Positions 7,748 to 15,152 of a stretch of DNA of 21,948 bases are shown here, piece by piece (the stretch's first letter is position 1; each line of letters opens with the position of its first letter). The notes under the pieces were generated by a model. That model was not told where the DNA came from, did no database searches, and was given only the letters and a program-made list of their open reading frames with translations. A program made the position numbers and the translations under genes. The stretch comes from Treponema sp. (GTDB lineage: Bacteria; Spirochaetota; Spirochaetia; Treponematales; Treponemataceae), in NCBI GenBank assembly GCA_017963165.1, contig JAGCTZ010000126.1, positions 1 to 21,948 on the forward strand, read 5' to 3'.

Positions 7748-10700
7748 TTACTTCTTTTTACCAGACGCTTTTTTAGGAGCGTCTTTTTTTGTTGCTTTTT
7801 CCTTTTTTGTGGTTCCAGATTTTTTAGAAGCTGCCGGCTTTTTTACAGAAGCTTTCTTTTCTGCGACAGGTTCAAATGCTTTAGCAAAAAGTTCGCACTT
7901 ATATGCAGCCTTAAGCTTACTTGCGCGAAGTGCCTTAAACAGCTGAAGTATATTTGGAACAACAGAACTCTTTGCATTCATAAGCATAAGAAGTTCTATC
8001 ATATTCAAACTGTCGTCGCACATTTCCTTGTTGAACCACCAGATGTTATCAAAAAGATTTGCTCCGCTAAGAACTCGTCTGTACTTACTTATTACGAGAA
8101 GCTCTGTAATTCGTGCTGCGCTTGTTCTTGCACCTATAGGAGTTCCAAGCTTAGAAACATCGCTTACACGTGCAAGCAGGAATAGTCTTGTAAGGTCGCC
8201 GCGCATGTTTTTATCAATGTCTGTATATTCCTGAATAAACTGATTGAATTTTCTTCCAAAGTTCAGGAAATCTGCAAGACCTGTAGTTGCATATTTTCCA
8301 CTGAGTGCACGACAAAGCAAAAGAAGCTCAATTTTATCATTATTCAATTCCATCAATTTTATGAACTGCGGAACTTCTTTTGCATTGGCAATTGCTTTTT
8401 GTATATCTGCCGGCTTTTTAAGTGCCTTTGCATTGTGAACTTGAATAAGAAGCTTTATAAGTTGCTGACAATCCTTTGTAAGTGCACAGTCTTGTGTTTT
8501 GCTGGAAGAAGCTTTTGCCTGAGCCTTTGGCTTTAATTTCTTTTCTTTGAAGGTTCCTTCAGAAGCTTTTTCTATTTTTTCGCATTCTTTTTCAAAGGTA
8601 CGTGCCTGTTTATCTGCAAGCTTAAGCAGCTTTGAAACATCCGAAGCTTTTACCTTTGGTTCTTTTGAATTTGTAAAGGCGTGTACAAGCGGAGGAAGAA
8701 CAGTTTTTACATAAGCTTCCATCGCAGCATAAAGCTCTGCATAAATAATTTCCTGCCAGGCCGATTCAATATCTTCACAGCCGGCACCGTTCAAATATTC
8801 GCAGAGAATCTTGTAGCGGTGATCTTCAAGATCGGTAACCTGATGTACATCCATATATACCTGATATTCAAAACCATTGAGCATTACAAAAAGACCTTTT
8901 TCACAGATTTCGCTGCTCTTGCGGATGAACCAAAGACCACTGCGGTTTTCGCGGAAGATACAATACTTATCATCCTCGCCGTTTAAATTTAAGCCTTCTG
9001 AAATTGAGCGAGAGGTGAGTGCAGTTTCATCTCCCTGACCTGTTTTTACAGCATAAGGATCAGACTGCTTTATCCAACCGTATGCCCTGTCATACTTATT
9101 GTTGTAAACTACAAATACACGTTCATCTCCGCTTCCGTTTGAATAAGCAAATACATTTTCGTTTACAACGCCATCCTGCCACAAATCATAGAAAAGGAAA
9201 TTTTCTACACCGCTGAACAGATAGCGTTTTTTCATAAGCGGGAATATTTCACGCCAGTGTCTGTCTACAAGATACTGACTTGGTTTTTCATCTTTGTAAG
9301 CCTTTGTGTATTCCATTCCGTATTTTTCTGTAAAGCCTTCAATCTGACCATGACCAAACATAGGAAGTCCCGGCATTGTAATCATCAGGGTACATACACC
9401 AAAATATTTATCGCCGTCACCAAATTGAGCAATTGCAGTTTCTTCATCAGGGTTGTTCATAAAGTTTACGTAACGCTTAAGAATCTGCGGATCAAAGGTA
9501 ATTGTGTTTTTTACAGTTTCGCGGTATTTTTGGTTTTCCTCTTTTTTAAGCATGTTCATGAATGCAGAATTGTAAACACGATGCATGCCAAGTGTTCGTA
9601 CAAAGTAACCTTCCATCATCCAGAAGGCTTCGGCAAGCAGGAGTGTGTCTGGACATTCGCGTGCAACCCGGTCTACAACTTCACGCCAGAATTCATTAGG
9701 AATTGCATCATTAAATTGCTGAAGGCTAAGCCCTGTTTCGCTGCGGGTTGCAATGTCGCCTCCATGTCCTGGTTCCGGATACCACAATCGGCGTATAGAT
9801 TTTTTAGCAAGAACCATTGCCGCATCAAAACGAATAATAGGAAAATTCTGTGCTACGTGTAAAATTTCCTGCATAACTGCTTCACGGGCTTCTGGATTCA
9901 AAAAGTCAATCTGTGCAGTGTCATTCCAAGGTAAGCCTGTACCGTCGTTTCCGTGGTAGATATAGCGGGTGTCACCTGTCTGATTATCTACGCGTTTAAA
10001 GACTACAGAACAGTCGTCCTTGCTGTAGTAGTGATCTTCAAGGTAAAGCGAAACTCTTCCATCTTGAGAAAGATTTTCACCGTTAAAGGTGTAATGAGGG
10101 AACGGACAGTCACGTCGCTGAATAAAAAGGTCAGGGCGGTTGATTACCCAATCACCGTCCATACCTGTATGGTTTGGTACCATATCAGAAGCAAGACGTA
10201 TTCCTCTCTGCCACAAGCGTGTGCGAAGATTGGCGAGTGCGTCCCAGCCACCGATGTTCTGGGCAATGTTGTAATCATAAAGAGAGTAGGCGCTGGCAGC
10301 TGCCTCCGGGTTTCCGCAGATTTGTTTAATGCGTCGGCTTGCTTTAGAGCGTTCCCAAAGACCTATGAGCCAAAGACCTGTAAAGCCTTCATCACGTAAT
10401 TTATCAAGCTCGGCGTCCGGAATCTGATCAAGGCGTGTAATAGGGTAGCCGTACTGTTTTGTAAGCTGGTCAAGCCATACAAGAACAGTTTTTGCAATTA
10501 AGATTACCTTTGGCATCCAGTCGCTGTCAGGACTGTAACGCTCATATTCGTTCATAAGGTTTTCAAAGGTGTAAGCAGACATATCAGGAAGGTCGCCACC
10601 ACCAAAACCATGCCAGGCAGCTTTTTCTTCTTCGCTGATTGTATCCATTCCGGCTAAGATTTTTTTGAGCCATTCACCAAGGAATTCATTCCAGTATTTC

Positions 10701-11404
10701 TGAATATATTCAAGCTGTCCTTTAAGACTTTCCGGTGCAAACTGCTGAGGCTCCTTAAGAAGATTTATTAAGTCGTGATCAAACGGACCAAAAGTCGGCT
10801 GGCTCTTTGCATATTTTTTTATGCTTGTCCAGGTTTTTCCGTAAAGCTTGTTCTTTGCAAGAGTTGTGTCGCCAAAAAGCAGAAGGAATGGTTTAAAGGC
10901 TGCATTTTCATTTGCAAGATGAAGCAGAATCAACTCTTCGAGCGTCTGTTCGCGGTTAGAGCGTTCCTTTCCTGTTCCAAGGTCAACTGCTTTTTTAGCA
11001 AGATATTCACGGGCTGTACATTTTTCCTTGTAAACTTCAACCGGTGGGAATTCATTTATAAAATCAATAAGCAGGGTGTCTATTTCTTTTTTTGTATACT
11101 GCTTTTCAAGCTCGGCAAGCAGATCCTTTGTAAAAGAAGGAACTTTATTTCTGCGGTAAAGCATGCATACATAATGAAGAATTTCATCAATCAGTCCCAT
11201 TGCATTAAGCTGACCAGCACTTACCCTTTTATTTTCATCACCAGTAACAGTATCGATGTAATTATTATAAAGCAGCTGAAAATTGCGGACGTTTCTCATG
11301 TTAGCAAAGACAACATTTCCGCTGGAAGCAAAAAGCCCTTCTTCAAAGCTGCAAAGATCGCGTACTTTTCTGGATATGTGAAATTCGTTGTATGAAATTT
11401 TCAT
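7748..11404 (-). CDS. Large GH13 alpha-amylase-family enzyme with long N-terminal and Lys-rich C-terminal regions
   Basis: A 1218-residue enzyme of the alpha-amylase family with no signal peptide, so probably intracellular breakdown or remodelling of glycogen or maltodextrin. Residues 1-300 are a helical region I do not recognise. The catalytic barrel runs from about 310 to 740: region I SDMVPNHTG (D407, N411, H412), region II IIRFDAAM with nucleophile D527, region III LLLAEAFW with acid/base E592, and region IV NNPDEETA with D653. Region IV is normally NHD; here Pro replaces the His but the Asp is kept. About 900-1180 is a helical, Lys-rich domain of unknown role, ending in a repetitive KK tail (about 1182-1218). 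The ATG overlaps the malQ stop as TAATG, and AAGGGG upstream is a fair SD, so translation is probably coupled to malQ. The exact substrate is not decided by sequence. Confidence 0.88.
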   Translation of the reverse strand: MKISYNEFHISRKVRDLCSFEEGLFASSGNVVFANMRNVRNFQLLYNNYIDTVTGDENKRVSAGQLNAMGLIDEILHYVCMLYRRNKVPSFTKDLLAELEKQYTKKEIDTLLIDFINEFPPVEVYKEKCTAREYLAKKAVDLGTGKERSNREQTLEELILLHLANENAAFKPFLLLFGDTTLAKNKLYGKTWTSIKKYAKSQPTFGPFDHDLINLLKEPQQFAPESLKGQLEYIQKYWNEFLGEWLKKILAGMDTISEEEKAAWHGFGGGDLPDMSAYTFENLMNEYERYSPDSDWMPKVILIAKTVLVWLDQLTKQYGYPITRLDQIPDAELDKLRDEGFTGLWLIGLWERSKASRRIKQICGNPEAAASAYSLYDYNIAQNIGGWDALANLRTRLWQRGIRLASDMVPNHTGMDGDWVINRPDLFIQRRDCPFPHYTFNGENLSQDGRVSLYLEDHYYSKDDCSVVFKRVDNQTGDTRYIYHGNDGTGLPWNDTAQIDFLNPEAREAVMQEILHVAQNFPIIRFDAAMVLAKKSIRRLWYPEPGHGGDIATRSETGLSLQQFNDAIPNEFWREVVDRVARECPDTLLLAEAFWMMEGYFVRTLGMHRVYNSAFMNMLKKEENQKYRETVKNTITFDPQILKRYVNFMNNPDEETAIAQFGDGDKYFGVCTLMITMPGLPMFGHGQIEGFTEKYGMEYTKAYKDEKPSQYLVDRHWREIFPLMKKRYLFSGVENFLFYDLWQDGVVNENVFAYSNGSGDERVFVVYNNKYDRAYGWIKQSDPYAVKTGQGDETALTSRSISEGLNLNGEDDKYCIFRENRSGLWFIRKSSEICEKGLFVMLNGFEYQVYMDVHQVTDLEDHRYKILCEYLNGAGCEDIESAWQEIIYAELYAAMEAYVKTVLPPLVHAFTNSKEPKVKASDVSKLLKLADKQARTFEKECEKIEKASEGTFKEKKLKPKAQAKASSSKTQDCALTKDCQQLIKLLIQVHNAKALKKPADIQKAIANAKEVPQFIKLMELNNDKIELLLLCRALSGKYATTGLADFLNFGRKFNQFIQEYTDIDKNMRGDLTRLFLLARVSDVSKLGTPIGARTSAARITELLVISKYRRVLSGANLFDNIWWFNKEMCDDSLNMIELLMLMNAKSSVVPNILQLFKALRASKLKAAYKCELFAKAFEPVAEKKASVKKPAASKKSGTTKKEKATKKDAPKKASGKKK
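7763..7790 (+). terminator. Intrinsic terminator of the HATPase gene, inside the antisense 3' coding end of the GH13 gene
   Basis: AGACGCT (7763-7769), an 8 nt loop, and AGCGTCT (7778-7784) form a perfect 7 bp stem followed by an uninterrupted T run to 7790. It lies 24 bp after the HATPase stop. On the opposite strand the same bases encode the Lys-rich tail (KKDAPKKAS) of the GH13 enzyme. Only the + strand orientation has the U tract. Confidence 0.85.
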
Positions 11405-13464
11405 TAATGTATCCCCTTGATTTTTTTAATCAATTCCTTGTTTTCAATTAAATCTTCTACTGTGCATGGCATTCTGTATGTCCAGTTGAATTTTGTTACC
11501 GTGCCCGGAATATTTATGCGTTCATCGCTTGCTTTTTCAAGCCAGCAGTTTTCTTCTATATATAATAAGTCCTGAAGTGGTGGAATAAACCATTGGCTGG
11601 CGCTTGTTGCAGAAAGACTTAAAACTTTTTCTGCAAGCTCTGGCGTAAAATCTGTTTCTGCAAGAGCCTTAGCTGCTTTTTCAATTTCGCTTTCTTCTTT
11701 TTCGAACAGGGCTCCTTCTACTTCGCTTCCAATTCCAAAGGCTGTGGCATTTGCTTTTATAAAGGCTGCTACGCTTTCTTTTTCTGTATCCCACCATTCG
11801 CGGATTGTGCTTGAATCGTGAACCGAAGTTGTTGTAACAGAAAGAGGAGTGTAGTCCTTGAAAGGAACATAAGGCTGACCTTCTTCTGCCCATTGGCGTG
11901 TCCAGCGGACAACACGAAGTCCTAAGATTTTGTGCTGCTCCATAGTTTTTGGAACGCAGGCAATTCCTACTCCAAGGTCTTCGCCGCATGGAATCATTTT
12001 AAGTCCACTTGTGATTGCAGTGAATATTTCGTCGGCCTGTTTTTTCCAGAGTGATAAGTTCTTTTTTTCAAGCGCCGTAAACAGTTCCAGAAGACCTTCT
12101 TTTTCGGTTTCATTCAGACTTGCCCACGAAGTAGAGTGATCATAAGTCCACAGTGGAATAAACTTGCCTTTAGAAACTTCGAGCAAGGTTATATTAGACC
12201 AGTATTCAACAAGCTTTTCTTTTATTTTTGCAGCGGCAGGTTCATCTACAAAGGCACTTAAATCAAGCTCACAAAGGTCGCGGCTTCCTTTTATTGATTT
12301 ATCAAAAAGCCAGAGCTCTTCGTCGCCGATACGGGTACAAATTGTTTTCAAAATATTATGTGCAACTTCGCGGTTCCAGGTTACGTCTTCTACAACGCTT
12401 GTTGGAATATGAGGCTTGCTTAACCAGCGGATCCTGTCATCGTCAAATCCAAGCTCGTACAAATCATCAATTTTAATGGAAGCATAAGGTTCTGTGTGTC
12501 CATTTAAAGCATTACAATCATCTGCCGGAATTGCCCAGATTCTGAAGAAACCTAATATGTGGTCAAGACGGTATGCATCGTAATAGCGTGAGGCAGTTTT
12601 GAGGCGCTGCTTCCACCAGCTGTAATCCTGTGCTTTAAGGTTCTTCCAGTTGTAGGTAGGGAAGCCCCAGTTCTGACCAGTTGGATTTTCCCCGTCACTA
12701 GGAGAGCCGGCTCTTAAATCATGATTAAAGAATTCCGGATAAGCCCAGGCATCGCAGGAATCTTCGTTCATAAGGATAGGCATGTCGCCTTTGAGTAAAA
12801 GTCCCAGTTCGTGCACCTGTTTTACGGCTTCTTCAAACTGATTTGCTGCAATCATCTGACACCAGGCATAAAAAAGATGTTCCTTTTTAAAGGCTTTTGT
12901 ATTCCACAGTTTTGTAATCTGCGCGGCAGACATTTCCTTGTCATCATCATGCCAGCTTTTCCAGCTTGCCTGCATGTAATTCCATTTAAGATTTTTATAA
13001 ACAGAATAGGTTTTTACCCATTGATTTGCTTTTATCCAGTCTGTAAGCTCTTTATCTGGTTCTCCAGTCTGTCCTACAGGTAAAAAATCATAAATCTGCT
13101 TAAGTAAAGTTATTTTTGCATTAAGAATTGCATCATAATCATAACGCAAACAATAATTATTTGCTTTTACAAAATTATCATAAACTGTTTTGAATTTAGG
13201 ATTAGAGCTGTAAAGAGCACCAAAGCCCGGAACTTCACTAAGCCGGATATAAATAGGATGAAGCGCAAAAGCCGAAAGCCCTGAATAAGGTGAGCTTTGA
13301 GTTCCTGTATCATTTACCGGTAAAAGCTGAATTATACCAAGCCCGGCTTCCTTGCAAAACTGTGCAAAAGGAATAAGATCAGGGAATTCACCAATTACTG
13401 GATTTTCTTTTGTATATAAGGCGCCAAGCGGTACAACGACGCCGGTAAGTTTCTTTTTCTGCAT
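11404..13464 (-). CDS. malQ: 4-alpha-glucanotransferase (amylomaltase/disproportionating enzyme, GH77)
   Basis: Transfers alpha-1,4-glucan segments between maltodextrins, releasing glucose and longer chains for phosphorolysis. It has 686 residues from the chosen ATG. The GH77 signatures are YDAYRLDHILGFFRIW with nucleophile D301, CGEDLGVG with acid/base E495, and TTSVHDSSTIREWW with D550. The N-terminal GVVVPLGALYTKEN and LQLLPVND-like (IIQLLPVNDTG) segments are also typical. An upstream in-frame TTG at 13494 would add 10 residues, but it lies before the promoter's -10 box, so the ATG at 13464 is preferred. It is first in a two-gene unit with the GH13 gene (TAATG overlap), which fits joint maltodextrin or glycogen processing. 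Confidence 0.94.
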   Translation of the reverse strand: MQKKKLTGVVVPLGALYTKENPVIGEFPDLIPFAQFCKEAGLGIIQLLPVNDTGTQSSPYSGLSAFALHPIYIRLSEVPGFGALYSSNPKFKTVYDNFVKANNYCLRYDYDAILNAKITLLKQIYDFLPVGQTGEPDKELTDWIKANQWVKTYSVYKNLKWNYMQASWKSWHDDDKEMSAAQITKLWNTKAFKKEHLFYAWCQMIAANQFEEAVKQVHELGLLLKGDMPILMNEDSCDAWAYPEFFNHDLRAGSPSDGENPTGQNWGFPTYNWKNLKAQDYSWWKQRLKTASRYYDAYRLDHILGFFRIWAIPADDCNALNGHTEPYASIKIDDLYELGFDDDRIRWLSKPHIPTSVVEDVTWNREVAHNILKTICTRIGDEELWLFDKSIKGSRDLCELDLSAFVDEPAAAKIKEKLVEYWSNITLLEVSKGKFIPLWTYDHSTSWASLNETEKEGLLELFTALEKKNLSLWKKQADEIFTAITSGLKMIPCGEDLGVGIACVPKTMEQHKILGLRVVRWTRQWAEEGQPYVPFKDYTPLSVTTTSVHDSSTIREWWDTEKESVAAFIKANATAFGIGSEVEGALFEKEESEIEKAAKALAETDFTPELAEKVLSLSATSASQWFIPPLQDLLYIEENCWLEKASDERINIPGTVTKFNWTYRMPCTVEDLIENKELIKKIKGIH

Positions 13465-13473
13465 AGTGCAGAT

Positions 13474-13482
13474 ATTATACCA
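13474..13482 (-). promoter_or_regulatory. Extended -10 promoter of malQ, near-leaderless
   Basis: On the minus strand, TGG directly precedes TATAAT (13479-13474), an extended -10 box. No good -35 is seen. The malQ ATG at 13464 follows after 9 nt, so the leader would be about 3 nt. Confidence 0.65.
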
Positions 13483-13557
13483 TAAAATTTGCAAAAATGA
13501 TTAGAAAATTATGTTTTTTTGCTAAGCATGCAGGCAAATGAACAAGCATGGGGGGGG

Positions 13558-13614
13558 CTGAGCAATCATGCGGTTCCTGAACAATCATGCGGTCCCTGAG
13601 CAATCATGCGGTCC
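13558..13614. repeat. Three tandem 19 bp repeats leading into a short dispersed repeat
   Basis: Units at 13558-13576, 13577-13595 and 13596-13614 read CTGAGCAATCATGCGGTCC with one or two differences each. A decayed fourth unit may precede them (about 13538-13557) and ends in a run of eight G (13550-13557). The array runs directly into the dispersed repeat at 13613-13631, and the unit shares GGTCCCTGAGC with that repeat. It lies between the malQ promoter and the 3' end of the radical SAM gene. Confidence 0.85.
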
Positions 13615-13631
13615 CTGAGCCTGTCGAAGGG
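13613..13631 (-). repeat. Short dispersed repeat, copy 1 (intergenic)
   Basis: On the minus strand this reads CCCTTCGACAGGCTCAGGG. With its flanks (13610-13632) it is identical over 23 bp, in inverted orientation, to copy 2 at 14599-14621. It sits 14 bp past the radical SAM stop codon, so the two copies bracket almost the whole gene. Confidence 0.9.
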
Positions 13632-13645
13632 CCACTTAAAATGTT

Positions 13646-14698
13646 TTAGCAATGCCAGATCGGTGTCGCCAGCTTATTTGAAAATGGTTGTGCACGCGTA
13701 AAATCTGGCAGCCAGCTGGTGTCGTCTGTTAATTCCTGGTAAAAAAGATATTCAAAGTCGTAAGCTTCTATAAGATCCTGAATGTCGGCATCTTCCTGCG
13801 GCGAAACAAGGCGGTTTTCTAAGTTCAAAAGGGCTTTGTGGCGGGCTTTAAGCTGTTCGTCGGTTTCTTTAAAAGGAACGGGCGTATATTGATTCATCAG
13901 CGAAATTATTGCGCGACCGTCTGCATTGTCCTTGAGCCATTCAAGAACCTGGGCTGTCTGTTCAAATTTTCCCGGCATAAAAAGGTGGCGGATAATTACT
14001 CCAGACATCATTTTGTCGCGGGGTTGGCCTGGTTCTGCCCATTCGGCGGGTTTTGCATTCGGGGGTTCCGGCATGCTCACAATTTCCAGCGGATTATTTT
14101 CTATCATCCAGCGGATTGCGGCAGTTGCAGCAGAAGGGTAATTTGGTGCGGCAAATAAATCTCGTGCAAGTGAAGAATCAAGCGTTTTTAAATCCGGCAG
14201 CCAGATTGTTACAAGCCCTTTGAGCAGCTCCAGCATTTCAACTGACTCATACGCAGAGCTGTTCCAGCAAAATGGCACGGTAACTCCACCATCGCGCGCA
14301 GCCTGTAAGTATTCTGCAATTTTAGGAATATGATGACTTCCTGTTACAAGATTGATGTTTTCTGCACCTGCAGTCTGAAGCTTTAAACAGATATCTGTGA
14401 ACTCTGCAGAATCAACCACGCGGCCAAGTCCGTCCTGACTTATCTGATAATTCTGGCAAAAGGCACAGCGCAGGGTACAGCCTGTAAAAAAAATTGTTCC
14501 ACTTCCGCCAAAAACTGTTATAAGAGGTTCTTCTCCAAAATGAAGTCCTGCAAATGCAATGCGAAGGTCGGAGGATTCACGGCAAAAGCCAGCATGAAGC
14601 CCTTCGACAGGCTCAGGGACCACACAAGTTCTATTCACTCCGCACTTTCTTGGGCACTGGCGGCATTCACGGTAAAAATCCTCGTAATCCAAAATCAA
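13646..14698 (-). CDS. COG1313-type radical SAM protein (PflX-like, pyruvate-formate-lyase-activase homologue)
   Basis: A 350-residue radical SAM enzyme resembling the uncharacterised PflX group; the substrate is unknown. The cluster motif is C74-x3-C78-x2-C81 (FFTGCTLRCAFCQNYQIS), preceded by GGSGTIFF. A Cys-rich N-terminus (C12, C15, C19 and, after an insertion, C39) may bind a second metal or cluster. Family members usually run straight from CGVNR to GFC; here about 13 residues including VPEPVEG intervene, encoded by the dispersed repeat at 14600-14618. The start is a TTG (14698-14696) overlapping the upstream TGA as TTGA, with AAGGGAG 4 nt before it, so translation is probably coupled to the upstream gene. 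The C-terminus (PFSNKLATPIWHC) resembles the usual family ending. Confidence 0.85.
   Translation of the reverse strand: MILDYEDFYRECRQCPRKCGVNRTCVVPEPVEGLHAGFCRESSDLRIAFAGLHFGEEPLITVFGGSGTIFFTGCTLRCAFCQNYQISQDGLGRVVDSAEFTDICLKLQTAGAENINLVTGSHHIPKIAEYLQAARDGGVTVPFCWNSSAYESVEMLELLKGLVTIWLPDLKTLDSSLARDLFAAPNYPSAATAAIRWMIENNPLEIVSMPEPPNAKPAEWAEPGQPRDKMMSGVIIRHLFMPGKFEQTAQVLEWLKDNADGRAIISLMNQYTPVPFKETDEQLKARHKALLNLENRLVSPQEDADIQDLIEAYDFEYLFYQELTDDTSWLPDFTRAQPFSNKLATPIWHC
14600..14618 (+). repeat. Short dispersed repeat, copy 2 (inside the radical SAM gene)
   Basis: CCCTTCGACAGGCTCAGGG on the + strand. In the gene's frame on the minus strand it encodes PEPVEG within the N-terminal Cys-rich region. 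Length and phase keep the frame open. Confidence 0.9.
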
Positions 14699-15099
14699 TA
14701 AGCTCCCTTTGAAACAAGTACAGACATAAGCTCCTGAAGTATATCAACAGGCAAATCTTCTGCTTCGTAATTTACAAGCCTTCCTATTTCCTGCCAGTCT
14801 TCGTCAGTTATAAGCTCCTGATCTTCATCACTGTTATCTAAGAAAGCAAGCATTGCTCCAAGCTTTGCAGCATTTTCTGTACTAGGCTCGTAAGTTAAAT
14901 CTGCTCCATTAAGAACATATTTGTCTTCCCAATATTCAAAGATTGAACCAGGTAATCCCATAGGGCATGAGGTTGCTCTTTCAAAAAGATTACGGATTTC
15001 ATCGCGGATATCATTGTAACCCGAAAAGCCCGGTTTATTGTTGCGTGCGAATTTTTTAACCTTGTCCAAATCGCTTAAAAATTTTCCAATGTCTGTCAT
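14695..15099 (-). CDS. Unknown acidic protein, 134 aa
   Basis: I do not recognise this protein. From the chosen ATG it has 134 residues, no signal peptide and no membrane helix. It opens MTDIGKFLSDLDKVKKFAR, is helical in feel, and has an acidic middle (NSDEDQELITDEDWQEIG) with Trp and Leu anchors and two invariant-looking segments of unknown meaning (CPMGLPGSIFEYWED and GADLTYEPSTENAAKL). The frame continues 12 codons further upstream, but that part overlaps the promoter, so ATG 15099 is preferred. It ends in TGA overlapping the TTG start of the radical SAM gene by 4 nt, which suggests co-translation. A small immunity-type or SMI1/KNR4-like fold is conceivable from the general look, but this is not supported well enough to assign. 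Confidence 0.7.
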   Translation of the reverse strand: MTDIGKFLSDLDKVKKFARNNKPGFSGYNDIRDEIRNLFERATSCPMGLPGSIFEYWEDKYVLNGADLTYEPSTENAAKLGAMLAFLDNSDEDQELITDEDWQEIGRLVNYEAEDLPVDILQELMSVLVSKGAY

Positions 15100-15106
15100 A
15101 CGGACG

Positions 15107-15135
15107 ATTATAGATGGTTGAAAAAAATGTTTCAA
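15107..15135 (-). promoter_or_regulatory. Promoter of the unknown protein/radical SAM unit, near-leaderless
   Basis: On the minus strand: TTGAAA (15135-15130), an exact 17 bp spacer, and TATAAT (15112-15107). The ATG at 15099 begins 7 nt later, giving a leader of about 1 nt. It overlaps the opposing tatD promoter. Confidence 0.75.
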
Positions 15136-15146
15136 TCTGCCAGAAT
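15118..15146 (+). promoter_or_regulatory. Candidate promoter of the TatD-family gene, overlapping the divergent promoter
   Basis: TTGAAA (15118-15123), a 17 bp spacer and CAGAAT (15141-15146), with TG one base before the -10 (extended -10). The preferred ATG at 15153 starts 6 nt later. The -10 box matches consensus at only four of six bases. Confidence 0.5.
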
Positions 15147-15152
15147 CTTTAT

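Noticed and set aside
13465..13494. TTG start for malQ adding 10 residues
   Set aside because: The extra codons contain the promoter -10 box, and the GH77 protein starts naturally at the ATG at 13464.
13558..13631. CRISPR array
   Set aside because: The 19 bp units are directly contiguous without spacers, and no cas genes are present.
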